37,854 bases of DNA from Candidatus Epulonipiscium sp. (GTDB lineage: Bacteria > Bacillota > Clostridia > Lachnospirales > JAAYNZ01). The DNA lies in the NCBI GenBank assembly GCA_012799415.1, contig JAAZLH010000356.1:73132-110985 (forward strand). The letters are read 5' to 3'. This document shows positions 7,244 through 15,767 of the stretch, in pieces (within the stretch, counting starts at the first letter, position 1; each line of letters starts with the position of its first letter). A model generated the notes under the pieces. That model saw nothing but the letters and a program-made list of their open reading frames with translations. It searched no databases and had not been told where the DNA came from. The translations under genes were made by a program, and so were the position numbers.

Positions 7244-7955
7244 CTCCTTCATCATGAATGCTAATTTCTTTCCATCTTTTTTCATCAATTTCAATATCAG
7301 CTCGCTGTTTCCACTCTTCATATTGTTGTTGAAAGACTTCAGCTTTTCTAAGTTCTATATAATATTCTCTTAACTTTTCCTTATCTTCTTCTAACTCTTT
7401 TTCTGATAGCTTTACTTCTTCCTTATCTTGATTAAAATTTTGATAAAACTCCTCAAATTCTTTTTCATCTACAGTAAACCCTTTTGTCACTTCTCTAAAA
7501 ACTCGTTCTGACAAAATACTTTCTTCAATCATCATAGCTAAATCTTTATTTGTCAAACCAAATTTTTGTACCTGCTCTTCATCTATATTTTCTAAAATTT
7601 GATTAGCCTGTATATTTATTTTTTCTCGTTCTTCAGTAGTTAACTTTAAGCCCATCTCAGATGCTTTATTTTTTAATATTTTTAACCAAATGATAGAATC
7701 CATGGTTCGCTCTTTCGCTACTTCTTCAGCCGTTTTCCCTTCAAAATCAGTTTCCCAAATATCGATTCCACCTTGCTGCTCAAAATCCGCCTTTGCTTGA
7801 GCAAGATAAAATTTAATTTCTCCCAATCTAACTGTTTCTTTATTAACTTTCATAATTGGTTGATTTTTTTTTGCATTACACCCAACCACCAGCAATGAGC
7901 AAATAAGCAGTAAGAAAATCATGAATAAAATTTGAATGTATTTTTTATTCCTCAC
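7230..7955 (-). CDS. PrsA/SurA-like chaperone lipoprotein without PPIase domain
   Basis: About 241 residues. A basic start and a hydrophobic helix lead to the lipobox LLVVGC (Cys near residue 26), so the mature protein is a lipoprotein on the outer face of the membrane. The rest is helical and charged and fits the SurA N-terminal chaperone fold (MKVNKETVRLGEIKFYLAQA; later long helices rich in E and K at 165-235). No parvulin PPIase domain is present, so it would be a holdase rather than an isomerase. GTG at 7955 is chosen because AAGGAG is eight bases away; TTG at 7958 would be five away. It lies 50 bases after mfd and is probably co-transcribed. It holds the place of no gene in the B. subtilis mfd-spoVT order. 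Confidence 0.7.
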   Translation of the reverse strand: MRNKKYIQILFMIFLLLICSLLVVGCNAKKNQPIMKVNKETVRLGEIKFYLAQAKADFEQQGGIDIWETDFEGKTAEEVAKERTMDSIIWLKILKNKASEMGLKLTTEEREKINIQANQILENIDEEQVQKFGLTNKDLAMMIEESILSERVFREVTKGFTVDEKEFEEFYQNFNQDKEEVKLSEKELEEDKEKLREYYIELRKAEVFQQQYEEWKQRADIEIDEKRWKEISIHDEGEGRK

Positions 7956-8005
7956 CAAAATCGCTCCTTTTAAGTAGAGATAATATCTATAATTATAAAG
8001 GAGTC

Positions 8006-11000
8006 TTACGTCAACTTCAAATGATTTAACCCTTGTAACACATTTTTAATTTGTCTGATAACTTCTGTCTGTTGGGCTTTGAACATTTTATAAGTGAAAT
8101 AAGGCTCAGGAGCTGCTGTAAATAAAAGCTGATTTCGATGAAGTCGAATTACTTCAGGAATTTTAGTAGGATCCACAGGAGCATTTTTTGTATAGGTAAA
8201 AATAATTTTTTCATTTTTCTGTACAATAGATGAAATCCCTAATTCATGGGCCTCTGCTTTTATTAAAGCAATATCTAATAAATTCCCTACACTGCTTGGA
8301 ATATCTCCATAACGGTCCTCTAACTCTTCTTGTATATCATAAAAATCCTCTTGGTTTTGAATAGCAGCCATTTTTTTATACATTTCTAGTTTTTGCAATT
8401 CATTTTGAATATATTCCTCGGAAATATACGCATTTACATCTAAATCTACAGATGTTTCAAACTGAGGCATACGAGTTCCATCATCCTGTAGATCTCCAAT
8501 GGCCTCTTGTAGTAATTTACAATACATATCGTAGCCTATAGCTTCCATATGTCCGTGTTGCTCTGCGCCTAGCAAATTACCTGCACCACGTATTTCCAAA
8601 TCTCTCATAGCGATTTTAAAACCAGATCCAAACTCTGTAAATTCTTTAATGGCCTGTAAACGTTTTTCAGCATTCTCTTGTAATACTTTGTCCTTTTGAT
8701 ACATCAAATATGCATAGGCTAGCCTATTAGATCGACCAACTCGGCCACGTAACTGATAAAGCTGAGATAAGCCCATATGATCTGCATCTTGAATAATAAT
8801 AGTATTTACATTAGATATATCAAGCCCTGTCTCAATAATGGTGGTGCAAACTAAAACATCAATTTCGCCCTCAATAAAGTCTAGCATTATATCTTCTAAT
8901 TCTCGTTCAGCCATTTGACCATGAGCATAAGCCACTGTAGCATTGGGTAGTAATTCTTGTAATTCAAAAGTAATTTTTTCAATATTTTTTACTCTATTGT
9001 GCAAGTAATAAACTTGTCCTCCCCGATTTAATTCCCGTTCAATAGCATCTTTAATAAAATCTAAACGGTACTCCATCACATAGGTCTGTACAGGGTGTCT
9101 TTCTTGGGGTGGCTCTTCTAATATACTCATATCTCTAATTCCAATTAGACTCATATGTAGTGTTCTTGGAATTGGAGTGGCTGTCAAGGTAAGTACGTCC
9201 ACATTCTGTTTTATCTGCTTCATCTTTTCTTTATGTGCTACACCAAAGCGTTGCTCTTCATCTACAATTAAAAGCCCTAAATCCTTAAACTTTACGTCTT
9301 TAGAGAGAAGCCGGTGAGTAGCAATAACAATATCTGCAGTTCCTTTTCTTAGATTCTCAAGACTTTGTTTTTGCTGAGACGTTGTTCTAAATCTAGACAA
9401 AAGTTCAATCTTAATGGGAAAATCTTTCATCCTTTGTATAAAAGTGTTGTAATGTTGCTGAGCTAAAATAGTGGTAGGTACCAAATAGGCTACTTGCTTT
9501 CCATCTTGAACCGCTTTAAAAGCTGCACGAATAGCTACTTCTGTCTTTCCGTATCCCACATCTCCACACAAGAGACGATCCATAACCTTACTACTCTCCA
9601 TATCCTTCTTCGTTTCTTCTATGGCTACCAATTGATCATCTGTTTCCTCATAGGGGAATAGTTCTTCAAATTCTTTTTGCCATACTGTATCTTCTGAAAA
9701 AGAGTATCCTACTGCTTGTTGGCGTTTTGCATAAAGTTCTACTAGATCCTTTGCTAAATCAGCCACTGCTTTCTTGGCTCTTGATTTGGTTTTTAGCCAA
9801 TCTGTCCCTCCAAGTTTATGGATCTTAGGTACCTTGCCTTCTGATCCAATATACTTTTGTACCATATCCAATTGGTGGGCAGGAACATATAAATTCCCTC
9901 CATCAGCATAACGAATTTTCAGATAATCTTTACCAATACCATCGATAAGCATATTTTCGATGCCTTGGTAAACCCCAATCCCATGATTTTCATGAGCTAC
10001 ATAATCCCCTACCTTAAGGTCTGTAAAACTTTGAATAGCTTTTCCTTTATCCTTAAATCGAGGCCGTCTTTTTTTACGGCGTTCTCCAAAAACATCTGTT
10101 TCCGAAAGAACAACAAAGCGAAGATCCGTATATTCAAATCCTTTATTTAAACGGCCAATGGTCACAATAATTTCTTTAGGTAAAACAGGTTGGGTCATAT
10201 CTTTGCGAAAAAATGCAGGTAACTGGTGTTCTTGCAACGATTCAACCAAGCGTTCTCCTCGGCTTTGAGAACTAACTAAAATAATAATACGATAGCGATT
10301 GCGAACCCACTGGGCTAAATCTTTAGCCAATACATCTACTTTTTGATGGAAAGGCTGTATGGATTTTACACCGATATGAATTGTTTCTTTAACGGAGAAT
10401 GACTGGACTGGTTGCAACAGGGTCGACAAAATCACCTGAGGATGAAAGCTCCATAGGTGTACTAGGTCATCATAACGATATATTTCTTCTAATTGAGAGG
10501 GAACCACTTTCCCCTTCTCTAACCGATTTTTGATACTCTCTTCAAATTCTTCTAGAAGACGTTCACATTTTTCTTCTATGCGTAATGGTTCATCTAAAAA
10601 TATAAGAGCATGTCTTCCTATATATTCGAAAATATTGGATGTATTCTTCCCATCTTCATCAGATACTAAAAACTGCTCTTTAGCGGGAAACACTTGAATT
10701 TGATCTATTTTTCCAGCAGATCGTTGGGTCTCGGGATTCATAATCCGAATAGAATCCACTTCATCATCCCATAATTCCAGTCGATACGCATCTTCTCCAG
10801 TCATAGGGAACAGATCAATAATTCCACCTCGAACGGCAAATTGCCCTCTGTCTTCTACTTGTTCTACTCGTTCATATCCCATTTCTATAAACTGGATAAG
10901 TACTTCATCCATATTCCACTTATGACCAACAGCCACTTGAAAAATCCATTTCCTCATAACAGTAGGAGGAATGAGTTTATCCAATAAACCTTCAATAGAT

Positions 11001-11356
11001 ACGATAACAATAGACGTTTGCTTAGAAAGTAGTTTTTCTAAAATAATCAATCTTTGCCGTACGATATCATGACTGTGAACATCTGCATGATAAAATAAAA
11101 GGTCTTTGGCAGGATACATGACAATATCTTCGTCCATAAAAAATGAAAGATCTTCATAGATTTCACGGCACCTAAGTTCTGTATAAGTAATAATGATCGC
11201 AGGCCGCTTTTGCTTTTGAACCATCCCGTAAATCCAATGAGTTTTCTGGGACTCTAAAACTCCACTACACCAGATTGGCGTTTTATTTTTAACAATCATT
11301 CCATTGCTTTCTTGAAAAGCGGGTAATTCATATAAGGGTTGTAAAAAACTATTCAA
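8006..11356 (-). CDS. mfd: Transcription-repair coupling factor Mfd
   Basis: 1116 residues. Mfd pushes stalled RNA polymerase off DNA lesions and recruits UvrA. Domains in order: UvrB-like N-terminal region (about 10-340), the RNA polymerase-interacting CarD-like domain (LKVGDYVAHENHGIGVYQGI near 450), RecG-like helicase lobes with Walker A GDVGYGKTEVA, DEEQRFGV box and TATPIPRTL, and the C-terminal TRCF domain. Start: the TTG at 11356 has AAAGGGG eight bases upstream and overlaps the pth stop by eight bases, indicating translational coupling. An ATG at 11389 would add 11 residues deep inside pth without a ribosome binding site. The order pth-mfd is as in B. subtilis. Confidence 0.97.
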   Translation of the reverse strand: MNSFLQPLYELPAFQESNGMIVKNKTPIWCSGVLESQKTHWIYGMVQKQKRPAIIITYTELRCREIYEDLSFFMDEDIVMYPAKDLLFYHADVHSHDIVRQRLIILEKLLSKQTSIVIVSIEGLLDKLIPPTVMRKWIFQVAVGHKWNMDEVLIQFIEMGYERVEQVEDRGQFAVRGGIIDLFPMTGEDAYRLELWDDEVDSIRIMNPETQRSAGKIDQIQVFPAKEQFLVSDEDGKNTSNIFEYIGRHALIFLDEPLRIEEKCERLLEEFEESIKNRLEKGKVVPSQLEEIYRYDDLVHLWSFHPQVILSTLLQPVQSFSVKETIHIGVKSIQPFHQKVDVLAKDLAQWVRNRYRIIILVSSQSRGERLVESLQEHQLPAFFRKDMTQPVLPKEIIVTIGRLNKGFEYTDLRFVVLSETDVFGERRKKRRPRFKDKGKAIQSFTDLKVGDYVAHENHGIGVYQGIENMLIDGIGKDYLKIRYADGGNLYVPAHQLDMVQKYIGSEGKVPKIHKLGGTDWLKTKSRAKKAVADLAKDLVELYAKRQQAVGYSFSEDTVWQKEFEELFPYEETDDQLVAIEETKKDMESSKVMDRLLCGDVGYGKTEVAIRAAFKAVQDGKQVAYLVPTTILAQQHYNTFIQRMKDFPIKIELLSRFRTTSQQKQSLENLRKGTADIVIATHRLLSKDVKFKDLGLLIVDEEQRFGVAHKEKMKQIKQNVDVLTLTATPIPRTLHMSLIGIRDMSILEEPPQERHPVQTYVMEYRLDFIKDAIERELNRGGQVYYLHNRVKNIEKITFELQELLPNATVAYAHGQMAERELEDIMLDFIEGEIDVLVCTTIIETGLDISNVNTIIIQDADHMGLSQLYQLRGRVGRSNRLAYAYLMYQKDKVLQENAEKRLQAIKEFTEFGSGFKIAMRDLEIRGAGNLLGAEQHGHMEAIGYDMYCKLLQEAIGDLQDDGTRMPQFETSVDLDVNAYISEEYIQNELQKLEMYKKMAAIQNQEDFYDIQEELEDRYGDIPSSVGNLLDIALIKAEAHELGISSIVQKNEKIIFTYTKNAPVDPTKIPEVIRLHRNQLLFTAAPEPYFTYKMFKAQQTEVIRQIKNVLQGLNHLKLT

Positions 11357-11933
11357 CGCTAGGCCCCTTTCTTTTCTGGTTATAAACATTCATTGCCTGA
11401 TGTAAGCCATCTTTTATGATTTCTTCAATTGCTTCACTGGCTAAAGTAATCGTAGGCGAAACGATTTCTAATTCTTGTTTAGAAAAACGTTGTAAAACAT
11501 AATCTGCTAAATCCCACCTGGGTGGTTTTTCTCCAATTCCTACTCGAACCCGTGGAAAATCTTGAGTACCTAAATGTGCAATAATGTCTTTCATTCCATT
11601 ATGCCCACCAGCGCTTCCTTTTCCACGTATCCGCAAATCACCTAGGTCTAAGCTAATATCATCGTAAACTACAATAACTCGCTCTGGCAAAATTTTATAC
11701 CACTGAGCCACTTCTTGTACACATCGTCCACTTAAATTCATATAGGTTTGAGGTTGAACTAAAACTACCTTCTTGCCATGAATCTTTCCTTCCCCAATTA
11801 ACCCTTTATGTTTTCCCTTGTTAATCTCTATATTTTGCCGTGAAGCTAAATATTCTACTACTTCAAATCCTATATTATGACGGGTTCCTTCATATTTAAG
11901 TCCCGGATTTCCTAAACCAACAACGGCATACAT
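11349..11933 (-). CDS. pth: Peptidyl-tRNA hydrolase (SpoVC)
   Basis: 194 residues. Frees tRNA from peptidyl-tRNAs dropped by ribosomes. VGLGNPG at 5-11 and TRHNIGF with the catalytic His at 19 are present, as are YMNLSG, DDISLDLG (the activating Asp near 93) and GSAGGHNGMKDI. The ATG at 11933 gives the usual short N-terminus MYAVVGLGNPG; a GTG two codons earlier (11939) lies only four bases after the ribosome binding site. The last eight bases overlap the mfd start. Originally named spoVC in B. subtilis from a sporulation mutant. Confidence 0.97.
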   Translation of the reverse strand: MYAVVGLGNPGLKYEGTRHNIGFEVVEYLASRQNIEINKGKHKGLIGEGKIHGKKVVLVQPQTYMNLSGRCVQEVAQWYKILPERVIVVYDDISLDLGDLRIRGKGSAGGHNGMKDIIAHLGTQDFPRVRVGIGEKPPRWDLADYVLQRFSKQELEIVSPTITLASEAIEEIIKDGLHQAMNVYNQKRKGPSVE

Positions 11934-11968
11934 GTCCACCCCATCCTTTCTTGCGTACCAATTGGCAT

Positions 11969-11992
11969 AGCCCTAGTGTGATCACTAGGGCT
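11969..11992. repeat. Perfect hairpin between prs and pth, no U-run
   Basis: Arms AGCCCTAGTG/CACTAGGGCT (10 bp) around TGAT. No T-run follows on either strand, so it is not a standard terminator. It may be an RNA processing or stability element inside a glmU-prs-pth-mfd transcript. Confidence 0.6.
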
Positions 11993-12032
11993 TATAGTCA
12001 CTCTATATATAATATGCCTTCCTAAACTCATT

Positions 12033-12995
12033 CTATTCAAACAGAGAAGAAACCGGTTGATCTGTATGAATTCTTCTAATTGCATCTGCAAAAAGTGGTG
12101 CTACAGAAATCATTTTAATCTTAGAAATTTGTTTTTCAGGTGCAAGATCAATGGTATTTAAAACCACAAGCTCTGAAATGACTGAATCCTGAATACGAGA
12201 GATCGCTGGTCCCGATAAAACAGGATGAGTACAGCAAGCAAGTACTTCTGTGGCACCATGATCTTTCAATGCTTGTGCAGCATTGCAGATGGTTCCTGCT
12301 GTATCAATCATATCGTCTACTAAAATAACTTTTTTACCTTCAACACTTCCAATGATATTCATGACTTCTGAAACATTGGCTTTGGGTCTTCTTTTATCAA
12401 TAATTGCTAAGGGTATCTCTAATTTTCCTGCAAAAGCCCTTGTTCTCCCTACACTTCCTAAGTCTGGTGATACAGCAATTACATTGCCATTTTTAATATC
12501 TTCCTCTAGCTTATCATGATAATACTTTGTTAGCAAAGGAAGTCCCACAAGATGATCTACAGGGATATCGAAAAATCCTTGTATTTGGGCACAATGTAAA
12601 TCCATCGTTAGGGCTCGGTCTGCACCTGCCGTTTGTAGTAAATCTGCCACTAATTTTGCGCTAATTGGATCTCTTGCTCTGGCTTTACGGTCTTGCCTAG
12701 CATAGCCGTAGTACGGAACAACCGCCGTAATTCTTCCTGCTGATGCTCTTCTCATAGCATCAATCATAATCAATAGTTCCATTAGGTGATCATTTCCAGG
12801 TTGAGAAGTAGGCTGAATAATATAAACATCTACTCCACGCACCGTTTCATTAATCTTGACAGATATCTCCCCATCACTAAATCGTCCAACATTTGAATTT
12901 CCCATGGGTAATCCCAAATCATCTGCTATCGCTTTAGCAAGAGATGGATGGGCGTTACAGGTAAAAATTTTTATACCACTTATACCATTGTTCAT
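12033..12995 (-). CDS. prs: Ribose-phosphate pyrophosphokinase (PRPP synthetase)
   Basis: 320 residues. Makes PRPP from ribose 5-phosphate and ATP for purine, pyrimidine, His and Trp synthesis. Complete class I enzyme: [12 protein letters not shown] near 37-48, the catalytic flexible loop [20 protein letters not shown] near 95-115, the metal site [15 protein letters not shown] near 130-145 and the PRPP loop [11 protein letters not shown] near 217-227. AAGGAGG lies ten bases before the ATG. It follows glmU by 79 bases, as in B. subtilis. Its product PRPP is also the effector of PurR encoded upstream. Confidence 0.98.
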   Translation of the reverse strand: MNNGISGIKIFTCNAHPSLAKAIADDLGLPMGNSNVGRFSDGEISVKINETVRGVDVYIIQPTSQPGNDHLMELLIMIDAMRRASAGRITAVVPYYGYARQDRKARARDPISAKLVADLLQTAGADRALTMDLHCAQIQGFFDIPVDHLVGLPLLTKYYHDKLEEDIKNGNVIAVSPDLGSVGRTRAFAGKLEIPLAIIDKRRPKANVSEVMNIIGSVEGKKVILVDDMIDTAGTICNAAQALKDHGATEVLACCTHPVLSGPAISRIQDSVISELVVLNTIDLAPEKQISKIKMISVAPLFADAIRRIHTDQPVSSLFE

Positions 12996-13074
12996 GCGAG
13001 AAAGGCCTCCTTAATGTTTTTCATCCTGCATACCTGTGTCATTATAACATATTTTCTGTCGAACCACAAAGGAT

Positions 13075-14217
13075 TTACTCTTTCTTTTCTTTTTTTTGAC
13101 GCCAATGTTCTATATTCTCTTGTTTGGCTCTAGCAATGCCTAAAGCCCCTGATGGAACTTCTTTTGTAATAGTAGAGCCAGCAGCAATAAACCCTCCCTG
13201 TTTAACTGTCACTGGTGCCACTAAATTGGTATTGCAACCAATAAAAGCGTCATCCTCTATGGTTGTACGATATTTATGCTCTCCATTATAATTTACAGTA
13301 ATCGTGCCACATCCAAAATTTACATGCTGCCCAACATCTGCATCCCCTACATAAGTTAAATGAGCGGCTGAAGTATAATCTCCAATGGTTGAGTTTTTGA
13401 TTTCCACAAAATCACCTATTTTTACATGAGATCCTATTTTAGAATTGGGGCGTATATAGGCAAAAGGTCCTATCATACTTGATGTTCCCACTTTACTCTC
13501 TAACATGACACTATACTCGATACGTGTCTCATTACCGATATGGCTATCTTGAATACGCACATTCGGTCCTACTTGACACTTTTCACCTATCGTTGTTCTT
13601 CCTTGCAAATAAGTTCCAGGATAAACAATTGTTCCACTGCCAATTTCTACATCTACATCTATATAAACTTGATTAGGATCTAAAATAAATACACCTTGTC
13701 TCATATGTTTCTCATGAATACGTGTTCGAAAAATTTGACTTACCCTCGCTAATGTTATTGGTGAATCTATTAATAAAAGATCTTCTTTTTGATCCCATAT
13801 AATTTCTTGGATCTCTTCCTTAGAAACCTGTTTTTGTATAGTAGCAAAAATTGTTTCGCCTGTATTGGAGGATGTCTCAAAAAGAGTCATCATTTCATTT
13901 GTCTGAGCTTTTGGATTGATATAATATAAACCAACCCCACACCCTAAAGAGCAGTAAGTAATTTTTTTGTTACTCTTTTCATTAGCATCTTTCATATGTT
14001 TAAATAACTCACTAGTAATTAACGGTGCATTCCCTGGCAAAACCCACAGGCCTTCTTGCGAATCTCGAAGAAAGGATCGTATATCTCCTTGATCTTGACC
14101 TATTTTATAATGCTTTGTAATACCTGCTTTTCCTAAAGTATGTTCAATACAATTCACAACTTGCATCCTGCCCATAGGATAAAACGCTGCCTGCTCCGTC
14201 CATAATATTGCTTTCAA
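13075..14217 (-). CDS. glmU: GlmU-like glucosamine-1-phosphate N-acetyltransferase with a degenerate, shortened pyrophosphorylase domain
   Basis: 380 residues against about 455 for normal GlmU. The C-terminal left-handed beta-helix (about 185-380) is intact and every acetyltransferase residue known from E. coli is found with the same spacing: R256, K274, H286 (catalytic), Y289, N300, N309, K315. The first 165 residues match the uridylyltransferase half only in outline: it begins MKAI and then lacks LAAGxGTRMxSxxPKxLxxxxGKPM; LPGNAPLIT stands where GDxPLL should be. UTP binding is therefore probably lost and only the acetyl transfer to glucosamine 1-phosphate remains. No frameshift explains this: the other frames do not contain the motif and lepB ends 15 bases upstream. 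TTG at 14217 has AAGGAG eight bases away; GTG at 14226 touches it. Location between spoVG and prs is the orthodox glmU locus. Confidence 0.88.
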   Translation of the reverse strand: MKAILWTEQAAFYPMGRMQVVNCIEHTLGKAGITKHYKIGQDQGDIRSFLRDSQEGLWVLPGNAPLITSELFKHMKDANEKSNKKITYCSLGCGVGLYYINPKAQTNEMMTLFETSSNTGETIFATIQKQVSKEEIQEIIWDQKEDLLLIDSPITLARVSQIFRTRIHEKHMRQGVFILDPNQVYIDVDVEIGSGTIVYPGTYLQGRTTIGEKCQVGPNVRIQDSHIGNETRIEYSVMLESKVGTSSMIGPFAYIRPNSKIGSHVKIGDFVEIKNSTIGDYTSAAHLTYVGDADVGQHVNFGCGTITVNYNGEHKYRTTIEDDAFIGCNTNLVAPVTVKQGGFIAAGSTITKEVPSGALGIARAKQENIEHWRQKKEKKE

Positions 14218-14232
14218 TCGATCCACTCCTTA

Positions 14233-14838
14233 CTAAGAAGTATAATTAACATGATTGGCCATCCACTGAATTCTAGGAAAATATTTTAGAAACACTTTTC
14301 CTATAATATCTTCTTCTTTTACAAAAGAGGTGTTCCAATCCCTAGAATCTTTCGAGTAGTTCCTATTGTCCCCTAACATAAAATAAGAACCTTGGGGTAT
14401 TTCATAAGGCCCAAAGGTACCGCGCATAGGCTCATTTAAATAGGGTTCTGATAAAATCAACTCGGAATCATTGATAAAAACCTTGCCATCATAAATTGCT
14501 ACCGTTTCTCCTGGCAATCCAATAATACGTTTTACATATAAAACTTCAGGTTCATCTGGAAATGGAAAAACTACAATATCTCCCCTTTGAGGCGACTTTT
14601 TAAAATAGGACCAGCGATTTGCCATGATACGATCTTTGGGCCTAATAGCCGGCTCCATGGAGCCTGTTGGCACTGTAGCATTGACAATAACATAGTTATT
14701 CACAACAAAAGCGATTAAAAACGCTACAACAATGGTTTGGATCCAGCTAAAAATTTCCTTTCTGAGCCAATTGGGATCTTTAAATTGCTCATCTTTTTCT
14801 TGTTCTTCTTCTATTTTTGTTTCTTCGCTCATCTTCAC
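14233..14838 (-). CDS. lepB: Signal peptidase I
   Basis: 201 residues. Cleaves signal peptides on the outer face of the membrane. Charged cytoplasmic N-terminus, one membrane helix at about 31-49, then the Ser/Lys dyad: Ser60 in PTGSMEPAI and Lys103 in YVKRIIGLPG; GDNRNYSKDSRDW is the conserved box near the end. Start either GTG (14838) or ATG (14832, giving MSEETK); the binding site spacing does not decide. It lies 15 bases before glmU and has its own consensus promoter, so lepB-glmU-prs-pth-mfd may be one long transcript. Its insertion between spoVG and glmU differs from B. subtilis. Confidence 0.95.
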   Translation of the reverse strand: MKMSEETKIEEEQEKDEQFKDPNWLRKEIFSWIQTIVVAFLIAFVVNNYVIVNATVPTGSMEPAIRPKDRIMANRWSYFKKSPQRGDIVVFPFPDEPEVLYVKRIIGLPGETVAIYDGKVFINDSELILSEPYLNEPMRGTFGPYEIPQGSYFMLGDNRNYSKDSRDWNTSFVKEEDIIGKVFLKYFPRIQWMANHVNYTS

Positions 14839-14891
14839 TTTGCCTCACTTCCTGCTATGTTAGTCAAGGATCCTAAAACTTCAGTTTACTT

Positions 14892-14928
14892 CACAAACTA
14901 TTATATAGATTGTGAATATGTTTTTCAA
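14892..14928 (-). promoter_or_regulatory. lepB promoter with a near-perfect palindrome over the -10
   Basis: Minus strand TTGAAA (14928-14923), 17 bases, TATAAT (14905-14900). A 23-base near-palindrome (14892-14914) is centred on the -10: CACAA and TTGTG outer arms, CTAT and ATAG inner arms. A protein bound here would block the promoter. Confidence 0.75.
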
Positions 14929-14962
14929 TACATTTGTTTTATGTAAGCACTGGCACACAACG

Positions 14963-15010
14963 AACTCATGATAAAGGCACTTCATTTTAGAAGTGCCTTT
15001 ATCATGAGTT
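14963..15010 (-). terminator. 21-bp hairpin directly after spoVG
   Basis: Perfect 21-bp arms (14963-14983, 14990-15010) with a 6-base loop, touching the spoVG stop codon. No U-run follows the full stem, but the inner 11-bp stem (AAAGGCACTTC) is followed by UUUAUC on the minus strand and could terminate before the outer stem closes. Confidence 0.6.
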
Positions 15011-15340
15011 TTATACATCTAGGTCTTCAAAATCTTCTACTTCCTCTAGGTCCGCAGCGATTTCACTATGCACATCTTCCTCTGCTACAAGAACCAATTC
15101 ATATTTTTCTAGGACCCCTTGTTGAATTTTTTCCCTAGTACGTGAATTAATTGGATGGGCAATATCCCTATACTCCCCATCTAATGTCTTTCTACTAGGC
15201 ATTGCAATAAATAACCCCTTTTCTCCTTCAATCACTTTGATATCATGAACAACAAATTCATTATCAAAAGTAACTGACACCACAGCCTTCATTTTGCCTT
15301 CTTTATTCACCTTACGCACTCGTACATCTGTAATTTCCAT
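15011..15340 (-). CDS. spoVG: SpoVG, RNA/DNA-binding regulator
   Basis: 109 residues beginning [20 protein letters not shown] with the block [20 protein letters not shown] (about 49-68), which defines the family. SpoVG binds nucleic acid and tunes sporulation, virulence and cell-wall traits in Firmicutes. The tail is acidic ([15 protein letters not shown]). AAAGGGG lies eight bases before the ATG. It lies between purR and lepB/glmU as in B. subtilis. The known B. subtilis sigma-H promoter is not recognisable; a sigma-A-like one lies about 145 bases upstream. Confidence 0.96.
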   Translation of the reverse strand: MEITDVRVRKVNKEGKMKAVVSVTFDNEFVVHDIKVIEGEKGLFIAMPSRKTLDGEYRDIAHPINSRTREKIQQGVLEKYELVLVAEEDVHSEIAADLEEVEDFEDLDV

Positions 15341-15767
15341 CTGCTAAACCCCTTTCTGTAACATGTTGCGGCCTAATGAGAGATATCCCCCCCTAGATCC
15401 TTTTGCTCTATACTAAGAAAAGTTTCCTTTTCTAGCATACATTGGGTCAATAGATATGAATTTTTCAGTATAATCTGTATAGTTGAAATAATTATATAGC
15501 ACTTTTATCCAAATAGCAAGGGTTTTTTTTAGATTACTAGCCCTTTTTTTACAATTATAGGATTTCAAGCGAGATATCATTCGTATAGGTATACATATCC
15601 AAGCTCGAAAATACGTCAATTGACAAGCAAGTGCATATTATCGAGGGAGGTTCGGCTTTTGTCACTATGCTTTTTCCTTAAAAAGGAAGAAACATACAGC
15701 CTAAACCCAAGACGATGAATATGCATCTTGCTAAATTCTGGTTTTCAGCGTGTATATCAATAATGAT
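15341..15767. other. 427-base purR-spoVG gap
   Basis: No convincing gene; a 68-codon open frame (15413-15619, minus) has no ribosome binding site or protein-like composition. Seen inside: a hairpin over the purR stop (15750-15773: 5 bp, one mismatch, 4 bp; no U-run), the candidate spoVG promoter, and a 7-bp inverted repeat AGAAAAG/CTTTTCT with a 4-base loop near 15415-15435 between that promoter and spoVG, which could be an operator or leader structure. Confidence 0.5.
15491..15519 (-). promoter_or_regulatory. Candidate sigma-A promoter for spoVG
   Basis: Minus strand TTGCTA (15519-15514), 17 bases, TATAAT (15496-15491). It leaves an untranslated leader of about 145 bases. Confidence 0.5.

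Noticed and set aside
14100..14232. Frameshift as the cause of the short GlmU N-terminus
   Set aside because: The other two frames contain no LAAGxGTRM-like string and lepB ends 15 bases before the start, so the motif is deleted or diverged rather than shifted.
15341..15480. Sigma-H promoter of spoVG
   Set aside because: AGGA-like strings are present but none has GAAT at the right distance.
15413..15619. 68-codon ORF between purR and spoVG
   Set aside because: No ribosome binding site, no recognisable family, and it lies over the candidate spoVG promoter; chance frame in AT-rich DNA.
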